Shown: piece by piece, positions 48,997 to 60,186 of the stretch
How positions within the stretch are numbered: position 1 is the first letter of the stretch
Layout: each line of letters begins with the position of its first letter
DNA from: Vigna angularis
Taxonomy: Eukaryota; Streptophyta; Magnoliopsida; Fabales; Fabaceae
Reading direction: 5' to 3'
Assembly: GCF_016808095.1 (NCBI RefSeq)
Contig: NC_068979.1
Location: forward strand, 20,047,444-20,111,443
DNA length: 64,000 nt
The notes under the pieces: model-generated
Databases searched by the model: none
What the model was told of the DNA's origin: nothing
What the model saw: the letters and a program-made list of their open reading frames with translations, nothing else
Position numbers and translations under genes: made by a program

Positions 48997-49204
48997 ATTG
49001 ACTCATCAACAAAATTATAATTATGTAATTTGTCTTTAATTTCTTAATGAATTAGAAAAAAAATGTTCATTACAAACCTTTATCCTTTTCAGTTATTATT
49101 TCACATCATGTCAAAACAAATATAGCCTCCATCAATTTTAATATATGATGCCTTCAATCAATACTAAAGCATGGTTCAGAAATCAAATTTGGTCCCTCCA
49201 CACA

Positions 49205-49379
49205 CTGGTAATCGATTACAGTTTGTACTGTAATCGATTACCAGATTGACCCTGTAAGGGATTATAGTCTTTGCTGTAATCCATTACCAGAGACCCTGGT
49301 AATCGATTACAGGGTTTCTGTAATCGATTACCAGAGGACTCTGGTAATCGATTACAGAAACCCTGTAATCGATTACCAG
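49205..49379. repeat. Array of TGGTAATCGATTACAG words upstream of the third MULE gene
   Basis: About eight full or near-full copies of the palindromic 12-mer GTAATCGATTAC alternate in both orientations, some paired tip to tip (ctctggtaatcgattaca / tgtaatcgattaccagag). The array ends about 12 bp before a TATA-like box. The same word is repeated in both terminal inverted repeats. Confidence 0.9.
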
Positions 49380-49390
49380 CCGAACCCTAG

Positions 49391-49399
49391 TCTATAAAT
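49391..49399 (+). promoter_or_regulatory. TATA box of the third MULE gene
   Basis: TCTATAAAT lies directly after the GTAATCGATTAC array and about 185 bp before the ATG at 49580. A pyrimidine-rich leader (ctttttctctctcc) follows, as at many plant start sites. Confidence 0.5.
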
Positions 49400-49579
49400 T
49401 CAACTTTTTCTCTCTCCTCACGAACACTCATCATTCCCACTCTAGTGCCAGCGCCTCCCCACGGTTTTCCTTCGTCCCCAACCTCCAAAATCAAGTTTTA
49501 TTCCTCCATTTTCACATCTAAACACCAATTATCACATCTCCTTTCCATTCTCTTCAATTTGCACCGATTGGAATTTCAA

Positions 49580-50786
49580 ATGGCGGAATCTAGCAAAGAG
49601 TTAGGCGCTCATCTTCTACAGCTGGGGGACGTCGTCGCCGTCAACCTTCACCCCCAGAAAGCTCACCCACACCCTCACCACCACCGTCACCGACTGCTCA
49701 ACAACAAAATCTACAATTTTCCACTCCTGCACTAGCTGAAAGGTATTTCTCGCTATATAAAGACCGTCAAATCATTGAGCCAAAATACCTAGATGACGAA
49801 TATTTCGAAAGTCACGGTTTTGAATTTTATGGCATGGTCAAAAATATGGGATTGGATGATTTTCTCTGCGATTATGCAAGTTATTCTCCTGATTTGGTAC
49901 GTGTGTTTTATAGTAACCTCAAATTTTCTCATAATGGAACAATGAAAACTGAGGTGAACAATGTGAAAATGATTATCAAACCCAGCATTTTTGCTTCCAT
50001 CGCCAACCTTCCCTCTGTTGGGTTGAACTTTGAGGGTAAATTATTTGAGGATTGGGCCGATGAATACAATATACGCGTAGCCAGACAATTAGTTTGTTTG
50101 CCACACAATCCTCCTGTGAGTAGAATCCTAGCCGGCAATATGATAGTTGAGGCTAGAGTATAACATATGTTATATGTCGTGTTTTGTTTCCACGTGTTTC
50201 TAACTTTGCACAGGCAACCGAGGAAGATCTTCTGATAATGTGGATAATAATGACGGCAAAGCAGATTAACTGGACCCATCTCATCCGACATAGGATGAAG
50301 AAGGCTTTGAGGCCAGGTGCTCCTTTACCATATCCAACTTTGGTCACCCGGATCCTAGAACATTTTCAAGTTCCATTGGACGATGAAATTTGTGTCCCAC
50401 TTAGTCGGCATTGGACAATATCAGGAGGAGTGATACAGTCATTTGGATTGACCAGAAATGCTGACAACAGATGGGTTCACAAAAATTCTCCTCCTCCTCC
50501 ACCTCAACATCAAAATCAACCACCTCCTCAGCTACAACCACCACCACCACTTCTTCAACAACAAAGTAGTTCATTTGATGACGTTATGAGGGGGATAAAC
50601 GATCTTCGAACATTTTTTGGGGACAGGTTCAATACACTCAATGAAAGCATGAATGCAAGATTTGAACAATTGGAGCTAAACATGGGTGACCGCTTTGATA
50701 CTATTGATGCTCGAGTTGAGCATGTCGAGCACGACATTGACTATCTGCGTCGTCATTTTGGTCCACATGCTGGATCATCTTCCTAG
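49580..50786 (+). pseudogene. Third MULE gene: plant transposon protein with coiled-coil tail, frameshifted
   Basis: It starts MAESSKE at 49580. A frame change near 49600-49612 is then needed to continue as RRSSSTAGGRRRR, LAERYFSLYKDRQIIEPKYL, MVKNMGLDDFLCDYASYSPDLVRVFYSNL and IIKPSIFASIANLPSVGL. An intron at 50158-50213 (AGA/GTATAA...CACAG) joins in phase to ATEEDLLIMWIIMTAKQINW and HLIRHRMKKALRPGAPLPYPTLVTRIL. A Pro-rich linker and a coiled coil of about 60 residues (LRTFFGDRFNTLNESMNARFEQLEL) close the protein at 50786. The middle part matches the 'putative plant transposon protein' family common in legumes (PF20167-like, by memory). Its biochemical function is unknown. Without the frameshift it would be about 395 residues. 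Confidence 0.7.
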
Positions 50787-51019
50787 ATGCCTTTCAATTT
50801 GTAGTGTCCTTTTATTTTAATTTAAGCTTCTTCCTTTTGTAATGCATTTTTTATTGAATAAAATACTACAAATTCCATTTATGATTTTGTCTTATGATTT
50901 ACATGAAATCAATTACTCTTCCTATACATAACAATACATCACAATGTAATCAACAACAACGTCTGCTTACACAAATTCATATCAGTACACATAATTAACT
51001 TCAACATATGGGATTCAAC

Positions 51020-51440
51020 ACAATACAATTTTCCAAAAACCAACAAAAACACACTGGTAATTGATTACAACAAGCTTGTAATCGCTTACCAGAGTGGTTA
51101 TTGCATAGTAAAAACACTGGTAATCGATTACTAAAGTGTCGTAATCAATTACCAGTAGGTTTTTTGCCTGCAGAAAAGAAGACCTGCAGGGTCACGTTTT
51201 CAACACTCTGTAATCGATTACCAGTATATTGTAATCGATTACAGCTCCCAGAAGTCGTTTTTGGGGTGCACAACTTCACCACTGGTCAAATGAACAGTGT
51301 GAAGTCGTGTAGGGGGGGCACGACTTCTTCATTTGAAGTCGTTTTGGCCCCCCACGACTTCCTCATTTTTGTAATTTGATTTGAATTTGCCTATTATGGT
51401 AATATATGATGTATATTTGCCTACTTTGGTAACAAAGCCC
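51020..51440 (-). repeat. Right terminal inverted repeat of the large MULE
   Basis: Complementary to 43242-43710, with the same three-part layout. It lacks one of the two aagcgattac blocks of the left copy and has scattered substitutions. Confidence 0.9.
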
Positions 51441-51449
51441 AAATATGGG
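51441..51449. repeat. Right target-site duplication of the large MULE
   Basis: AAATATGGG, identical to 43233-43241. Confidence 0.8.
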
Positions 51450-52037
51450 ATAAAGGAAAACCCTGGGCGATGAAGAAAGAAGAGAGGGGTCGGGCTTGAC
51501 GCTGGCAATGGCTCTGGGACGGCCTATGACGCTGGTGAGTCCCCTGTGGTGGCATGCGTCTTCGCCGGTGACTAGATGAAGGTCAGTGCAGCAGGGCTTG
51601 GTAGAGACAGTGAGGAGAAGGTGGAAGTGAAGCCCTAGTGAAAAAAAATTACAAAAAAGGAGTGTTGAATTAAATTATAAATTATTTAATTTTAATTCAA
51701 AAAATAAAATTTGTGTAAAACATGTGTCATCCTACGTGTAATGTATTTTTCTGTTTCAATATCTTCCTACATTATTCTTCATGATTAACATTTTAGTTTT
51801 TAGTTTTTGTTCAGAGGTGCATGGTCTTACGCCAAATTCGAGTAAGGTTTTATGTTAAATTTGAGAATGGAGATGATTGAGAAGTTTGGACAGGAATTGG
51901 GTAAGACTAGTAGGAGATTGATTGTGGCAAACCGAATAGGCTATTGAAAATATTGGTTGAATTGCTGGGAAGTTCGACTAAATTATGTGAAAAAATATTT
52001 ATAAGAGGTATTATGATTAAATATGTATATTGTGTAT

Positions 52038-54601
52038 TATCACACCCATTAAAAATCCATCCAAAACCCCAACTGAGTGGAAGACGAGTGTCGAGAAAGG
52101 GGAGCTGGGGAACAGAAAGTGGAAGATAGGTGTGAACAATGGAGTGGCTGTTCGGTTTTGACGGTAGGAGTAAAACTCTAAGTTTTCAAAAATTCACGCC
52201 ACTCTCTGCATGCAACCATCTTCTTCAACCTTCTGAAACTCCATTCTTCTCCTCCTTCTCTCTAAGATTTCTTCATCTTCTCTCTACGAAATCTTACTAT
52301 TTTCTTCCTCCGATCATCAAGCAGACCACACCTGAGCATTCCCGCCGTCGAGGGCATTCGTTTGAACCGATCAGTTTTCGATTCCGAGCTGGTAAGTTCA
52401 TCTCTCCCTCAATCGTGTGGTTTCCTGGTACATGCAAACCTAGTTTATGGGTTGCATGAATCAAATCATCTTGTTCTGAGAGTTTCTGGATTTTCTGTTT
52501 GGTTTAGTTTCAGAAGTTGTCGAGCGTTGAGGGTAGAAGGATTTGTAGAGGTGAACCAGTAACGATATCTGTGAGCGTTCAGTCACGTTAAGAGGTAAGG
52601 GAAGCTTATATAATTTTATTTAGTTTCTTACTTTGAATGGATGCATGTTCGTTGATTGTTGAATGAATATGAAAAATGGTTGTTACTGCATTGTTGACTG
52701 TATGAGGAACTAGAATGATATTGTGTTTGATGATTTGGTTGATGATGAAATATGGTATGTTGTTTAAAAGTATTGATGATTAATGAAAGACATGAAATGG
52801 GTAGGGATGTTGTCGAGAGTCAGTATTGACTATTCAATTATACAAGCGTTCGTTCTTAATAAGTGTTTGGTATTAGACCAGCGCTCGTTTGATATAGTGT
52901 TCGGTTTTCTTGTGGACTCGGTTGGAACTGGATTCTTTCATTTGGAGAGAGTTCTAGTTGAAGACTAGCGTCTTCGTTTCGTTTTGTAATATTTGTACTT
53001 AAGCGTTCAACCAAGGATATTCATTCCTTGGTATTTGATTATAAACTTCAGTATATCTATATGTATTTGTATATTTCGTTCGTTCTTGAACATTAGTTAA
53101 AAAATATCTTATATTTATCAAGCCTTTATTCTATAAATTAAGTAGTGCTCGGTCTTACACCAAGCGTTCGTACTAAGTAGTGTTCGGTCTTACACCAAGC
53201 GCTCGTACTAAGTAAGTGCTCGGTCTTACACCAGGCGCTAGTTCTCATTTCCGTAATCTATCTTTATAATAAGAGCGTTCGTCCAAACTCAATAGTGTTC
53301 GCTCTCTACAGTGCCCGGTCTTCGACTGACATTCAGTTTCCTTGATGTTTAACTCATTAAGAAGCTAAGTATTTATTGGCGTTCGGTTTCTTCATATGAT
53401 TCCGTCAAGTGCTATTATTTGATGTCCTACAATATCTGTCTTAATTGGTTTCGGCCTAGAGTCTTAGTACTCGGCCTAGGCTTTACGGTGTTCGGTTTGA
53501 ACTCTCAAGAGTCAGTTCATTAAATTGGCTCACTTGGTAAACAACATTCGATTATATTAGTCTCTGAGAAGTATTATTATATTCAGTCCTTTTCACAACT
53601 AGTGAGTAACTCTCTCAATTTGATTAGTTTTGAGTTGGAGACATCTCGGTCTCACTCCAAGTGTTCGGTCTTGTTCTGGATTAAAAACTAACGTTCGGTA
53701 TTTGGTATCCTAAGGGATCTTTATTCAAATTGGTTCAGTTGAGGTTTTAATAATGAAAGATGATGGAATATGATATGGATGAAATGACTTTGGTTATGAA
53801 CGAGTATTCCGGGGAGGAATATCTCATGAATGTATATTGGAATTGGTAAAGTATGAATGTGGGCATGCTAGCTGGCAGTTCATCCTGATATTCCGTGATT
53901 ACTCATTTCTCACGTAGAGAAGGGTAAGTCATGTGTGGGAATGGCAGGAGGTCCTAGTCCTTATGGTTAATTTGGACAGATAGGACTAACCTCGGGTGGC
54001 AGCTGTTGAGGGTATCCCAGTTACTACATCACCCGGGTGCACGAACGTCGTAGCTACACAGAATTCATACAGTCCGGACAGTCAGAGTCTAGTACTAGGC
54101 TTTGCATGAAAGAGTTAATGATTTATCTTGTTTGGTTGATTATGTGAAATATATGCTGATACATGAATTAAATTACATAAGCTTACCCTATTTTCCTGTC
54201 TTGTCCGTTTTGTACGTTCGGTTATTGTCCTGTCGCAATGATCATCCGTGTGGATGTGAGCAGAAGGAGAAGAGTTGCTGGAAGAAGCGCTAGAAGAAGA
54301 AAGTTTGGTCGAGGTAGAAGTTAAGACCGAACAGTAGAACCGTTTGGTCAGTAGTCAGTTTAATTGTACGATGACCGTTCGATCATCTTTTACCTTTTTC
54401 TTTTGTATGACCGTTCGGTATAGGCCTTTTGTAAACCGTTCGATCTAGATTTCCTATTTGTACAGTTTTAACTTTCTCGTTATTTTGTAAGGCCGTTCGG
54501 CCATAAGCGTACATCCTATCTTTTGTAAGACTGATCTGTAGTATTATTAACATGTGATTATTATATTATATAGTTTTATACTGTATTTTTGGGATGTTAC
54601 A
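52038..54601. mobile_element. Probable solo LTR of a Ty3/gypsy element
   Basis: The segment starts TATCACACCC and ends GGGATGTTACA, the inverted CCC/GGG ends of many legume gypsy LTRs. It is flanked by a flush 5-bp direct repeat, TGTAT (52033-52037 and 54602-54606). The first base pair would have changed from TG to TA. Inside are many gttcggt/gctcggt words (53150-53350, 54350-54500) and a GC-richer block near 53930-54070. No gag, pol, primer site or second LTR lies near, so it is read as a solo LTR of 2,564 bp. Short ORFs at 52139-52968 are within it and look fortuitous. Confidence 0.5.
53150..53350. repeat. Short tandem repeats of 'agtgttcggtcttacaccaa'
   Basis: Three adjacent units of about 35-40 bp share 'gt(g/t)ctcggtcttacacca(a/g)gcg(c/t)tcgt'. 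More dispersed gttcggt words follow to about 53700. This is internal structure of the LTR. Confidence 0.75.
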
Positions 54602-54606
54602 TGTAT

Positions 54607-57600
54607 ACGACGATTTAATAAAGTAATATTTGAGATCTTTTGTATGATAGTTATAATGAGTTTTTATCTTTTATTAAGATGATATTAGAATTATGGTTAA
54701 AGTCTATCTTAACAAGATTTATGTGAGTATTCTATTTCATCCGTTATTAGGTCACTATCAAACCATCCATTAATTTTATTCTCGATATATCTATATATTA
54801 AGGCATAGAGTTATAGTTGCACCCATTTATATATTATAATTTGATCTTGTTTATATTAGACGTGAAACTTCCAATTTACTTAATGAATAAACCTAATAGT
54901 CTCTTTGTTTATATTAGATGTGAAACTTCCAATTGACTTAATGGATGAACCTAATAGTCTCTCTAACTATCAATCTGACAATCAATCAGAATGGTTGGTC
55001 TAACAGTGATTAACTTGGGTGGTCATTCTAGCAATGGTACAATTTTAAAGCGTGATTTTTCATAAGAAAAATAAAATAGCAAGTTTTAATTTGAATCAAT
55101 TTTTACTTTTAACAATTTGTGTGATACTTCGACCAGAGAGTTGTTAGAAGCAACTTTAAGGAATTATTCATTTCTTATAATATATTTTTTTAATTTTAAG
55201 CTAGCTGTTTTAATATATTTTTATCTTAACTTGATATATTTATGATATAAAAAATATAAAATACCAAATATTATATTATATATTATATACAATACAAAAG
55301 TTGTAGGAAAAAAAATAGTAAAATAGTAAAAAACACGAAAGTGTTTCCACTGAGAGAACAAAACAGGAAGACCATGATAGATAGAGTCCCCCCGTAAAAG
55401 TTGTCCTAAATTATTGCTTCCAGTATCACGCGACATTAACTCCTATGATTTAATTTTTTTGGAAAATTTACATTTTATGTAAATACAAACCCAAACAATA
55501 AACAAAACCTTCACCATGCGTACATGGCTGTGAAAGTCTCTATCACATCGTGGATTTAACTCTTATATTAAAAAATATATATCATTTAATATTTATCGAT
55601 AAAAAAAAACATAACATGAATATTAAACTGAAGTTGCATATTGACCTATATAGAATCGGTGAGAAACTCTTAAGATTAAAACTGCAGGTATTTTAAATTA
55701 CTTAGCAAGTTAATTATTATTATATTCTATAACAATTATTTTTAAAATGTATTATTGTAAAGAAAATTAGATTTTGTATCACAGAAAGAGTGAGTTGGTA
55801 TTTAATTTTTTTCCTTACACTATTAAAATAAATTCACTCAAATTAAGAGAGTTCTTTTATTGTCTTACAAAGTTTTGTTACATACAGACTCACCTTCAAA
55901 ACATGTAATAACACAGTATATCTTGAACAATCCTTAAAAATATTTATATCTAAAATTTCAAGTTAATACATATTTTATACACGCATCATTTTATAGTACA
56001 TTGAAAATACTTTTAATATGTTTTGTTTTTAATTTTTAAATTATCTTCTTTTAGTAGCAATAAATTAGGTTTATTTTAATTTTGTATTTACAATTAATCT
56101 AACATTTGCTTAGTATTTTTTCATAATTTTTTAGAAGTTATTTTTAGTTTATTCCAATTACATTGAATTATAAATGCATCTAGGATTTAAAAACAAGTAT
56201 ATGATTTGTTGTGTCTGGAATCTTGTGATATTTGTAGACGTGACATATTTATTGAACTTGTGTATGAAAACTCATATATTTGATTTCTTATATCTTGGCT
56301 TAATTTTTTATAAATTAACTTGTGGATTTAATTAAAATTCATATTCTTCATGTTTACATTTGATTATAGAATATACAAAAACACGCAAATCTACCTCAAT
56401 TTTCAAAAATCAAATAAATAATAGTACAAGTATGTATTTTCTTCTTTCATAGTATATTTTATTTTTTGAAAACTATGTGACAACTTTGTTAGCATAATAC
56501 ACATTTGATAACCAAGTTTTGCAAAATGTCTTTCAAAATAATCCGAGTTACCACTTTGTTAGCGTAATACACATTTGATCAGAGATACCACTGCCCCCAT
56601 AAACATGCAAAATGTCTTTCAAATAATCCGAGTTAATTAAGAGTTGAACATTGCTATCGTATAATTATAAATATAAATGATGTAAGTACGTTATAACTCT
56701 ATACACATTATTCTTATTTATAAAGAAAGGATACACTGTAGTAATTCTTATTTATATCGTGTGTAAACTTAATCAACATTGATCTTATATATAAATAATC
56801 GTATACACAATATATTAAGAATCTATACTGTTTTTATTATGCTAAATTAAAAGTGATCAAATGATATAAATTATTTTTTTGGCAGATATATATGTATATG
56901 AAAACTTATGGACCTTTATGTATGGTGATTAAATAAATTTATTTTATAATGGATAAATAGAAATGCTAAAAAACAATCTAATATGTCTTTACATAAATAT
57001 ATTAAGCCCATATAAAATTTATTTTTTACTATTTTGACTAACATCTCATTATTAATAAGAAATGATGAAATTACTAAAATGTTGTGTTGGTCTAAAAGGT
57101 CAAACCTATTCGTTTTCTTATTATTACGAATGTAGGTATGTTTTCGTTTTTTAGTTTAAATTATTAATATGAAAATTTATAATTATATAGATAATAATTT
57201 TTCATTTTGGTTCCACTGATATAAAAAAAACAATCTCTTAATCATCCTATTAGTAACTAAATTAATCAACTTATATCTGAAACTTCATTTTTTTTTTCAA
57301 ACAATATTATTTATAAAGAAAGGATACACTGTAGTGATTTTTATTTACATCGGGTGTAAACTTAATCCAACATTATAAATAATTATATACACAATATATT
57401 AAGAATATATACTTTTTTTATTATGCTGAATTAAAAGTGATCAAATGATATATTTTTTTTGGCAGATATACGTATATGAAAACTTATGACCTTTACGTAT
57501 GGTGATTAAATAAATCTATTTTATAATGGCTAAATAGAAATGATAAAGAACAATATAATGTCTTTACATAAATATATTAAGCCCATATCAAATTAATTTT

Positions 57601-58843
57601 TTACTATTTTGACTAACATCTCATAACATCTCATAATCAATAAGAAATGAAGAAATTACTATAATGTTCTAAAAGGTCAAACATCTCATTATCAATAAGA
57701 AATGAAGAAATTACTAAAATGTTATCTGTCTTAAAGGTCAAACCTATTCGTTTTTTTTATTATTGCGGATAGGTATGTTTTCGTTTTTAGTTTAAATTAT
57801 TAATATGAAAATTTATAATTATATAGATAATATTTTTTCATTTTGGTTCTAACATAACTGATATGGAAAAAATCTCTTAATGATCCAATTAGTAACTAAA
57901 TTAATCAACTTATATTTGAAACTTCATTTCTTTTTCAAACAATATTATTTATATGCAATTGAACTACCAAAATCGGATTAAATATATACATGGCATTGGC
58001 AAGGCAATGATTTATTATATGCTTACAAAATAATAATATAAAAAATGAAGGAAAAAAATTAAAGTTAACATTGTCCTAAAATTGAAAATGAAATTCATGG
58101 GAAAAATGTTGCATTAAAGTTTTAGGTTTGGAAGTTAGTGGGAGAGGCGACAGTTGGACAACTGTACAATTGTGACTAAAATGATATAACTTACTTTTTT
58201 TGTTAAAATTATTACTTTCGTTTTAAATAAATAATTAGTAATTCTAAACGATGTCGTTCTTTAATTAGAAATATCGTGATCATAAATTTCATCTGCCTTT
58301 ACGGAAAAGTTCTTCATTATAAGGATAAGGATGACCATATATATAAACTTTTTATCATCAAGTGGTTCAAAAGTTTGAATTATACTAATTTTAGATATGA
58401 AACAATTTATGCTGAAAAAAAAAAGTATGTATGATATTTATTTGAATTTTTTAGTGATATTATTATTATGCTTTCGTCTCGGTATGATAATTTGTGTTAA
58501 CACTGTTGTGATGTAACTTTATAAAAAGAAGTATATATTTAAATGGAACAGGACTATAAAAACCTAAAATTAATTTCACCAAATGTTTAAATAAATTATA
58601 TAATCAAGAGATATAAAGTTTTAGCAATATCTAAAAGAATTTCACATCAATTAATTTCATGGACTTAACAGTACTGTTTCCATGCATTTTATTATCATAT
58701 CTGATTGAAACAACTTTCCTTCACTGCTACGTGCATAAGCATAACCTAACATGATATCTTTCTCTTCCTTTATATCTCTTTCTAATTCACTTATTCAGCA
58801 CTTCCATTTTTTCTCAAAAATCTCTATCTTTCTCTCTCCGCTG
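54607..58843. other. AT-rich intergenic DNA upstream of the MATE gene
   Basis: No coding sequence is supported. It contains the tandem duplication described at 56714-57951 and, at about 56480-56630, a smaller duplicated segment around gttagc(a/g)taatacacatttgat. The MATE promoter should be in the last few hundred bases. Confidence 0.5.
56714..57951. repeat. Tandem duplication, units of about 593 and 640 bp
   Basis: Unit A (56714-57306) and unit B (57307-about 57945) share the same order of words from ttatttataaagaaaggata to caaacaatattattta. Unit B has a small extra internal duplication around 'acatctcat..caataagaaatgaagaaattact' (about 57620-57720). A third copy starts but breaks off at once. 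No ORF is conserved. Confidence 0.85.
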
Positions 58844-60010
58844 ATGGAGCATTCAGATGGCAACTCCACTGAACCACAGGCTGAAGATGAATCCAATCAA
58901 ACCCGTTCACAACAAAGAACTGCCGCGGTTTTCACTGCCGGTTCCGCTGACATGTCTCCTATCACCGGCCCCGGCGACTTCTATAGGGAGTTCGTGTTGG
59001 AATCCAAGAAGCTTTGGTTCCTGGCAGGTCCGGGGATCTTCTCCTTCGTGTCGAAGTACTCCCTCGGCGCCTTTACTCAGATTTTTGCCGGCCATATCGG
59101 AACGATCGAGCTGACGGCCGTCTCCGTCGAGAACTCCCTCATCGCCGGCTTCTCCTATGGCATACTGGTAAAGTCCTGCAGATATATGAAACTGCTACAT
59201 GTCTTGGCCAAAATAATTATTAATAAAAACTTACTGCAAATGGATAACAAGGCTTTTCATTATTCAAAAAGACTTCTCTCTTTGTTTATAATTATTCTTT
59301 TGTTTTCGTATGAAAGTGCCTGCATGCATCACTTTGTGTCAGTACTCCTTATGTGGTGATGTTTTCCATTCGTTTTCATATAAGAATATTTTTATTTGGG
59401 AAAATATACTTTGAGATGTTCTCTAAATAATTTGATTAATAAATTATAATTTCAATAATTATTTATGTAATACTTTTTTAAAACTGAGCTTTCATTTTTA
59501 TTACAAAGAAAAAATAAAAAGGATTAAGTATAGTTTTAGGTTTTGAAATTCAATACGAAATTGAAATTAGGCTCAAACTTTTTATCTATTTTAGTTCTTA
59601 AAAATAAATAATCCTTTTTAAATCTGTTTGATAAACTTTATTTTCAGTCTATTTTAAAATACGCATTTAACACGTCATAAATTTTTAACTTATATAAATT
59701 AAAATCATTATATTTGTTTATTTTAAAAGTTTATAAACTAAAATATGTCAAAATTTTAAATTAAAAAAATTATATTTATTCATAAAAATTTATAGATTAA
59801 AAATATATCAAAATTTTGAATAAAGTCAAATTTTAATTTTGCTCAAAATTCAGATTATAGAAACCTAGTTAACCCAAATAAAAATTAAAATTAGCAAAAT
59901 AAGTAAGTTCAGCTCCGTAACAAGAATAAAAATGGATTGGATCGATGGTCCTCGTAGTAAATTAAGATTGAATTTGTGATCCACTTTGTCAACTTTCTTT
60001 TAATTATTTT

Positions 60011-60084
<74 letters not shown>

Positions 60085-60146
60085 ATATTTAATTATATAT
60101 ATATATATATATAATTAAATATTTTTTAATATACATACATATATAT

Positions 60147-60186
<40 letters not shown>

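Larger units (their letters stand above)
43242..51440. mobile_element. Large MULE with long TIRs, transposase and two further genes
   Basis: The 8,199-bp element is bounded by long terminal inverted repeats (43242-43710 and 51020-51440) and a perfect 9-bp target-site duplication, AAATATGGG. The left TIR is longer because one block of about 60 bp containing aagcgattac is duplicated. Inside are an intact two-exon transposase on -, a 219-bp palindrome, a PMD gene on +, and a third transposon-protein gene on +. Element termini begin GCTTTTG on the left and GGGCTTTG on the right. The intact transposase and near-matching TIRs suggest recent activity. The two accessory genes each carry disabling changes. 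Confidence 0.9.

Noticed and set aside
49205..49379. CRISPR-like spaced repeats
   Set aside because: The repeats are palindromic, of mixed orientation and irregular spacing, inside a plant transposon; no cas genes are present.
52139..52968. Three short ORFs
   Set aside because: They fall within the probable solo LTR and show no domain or codon-use signal.
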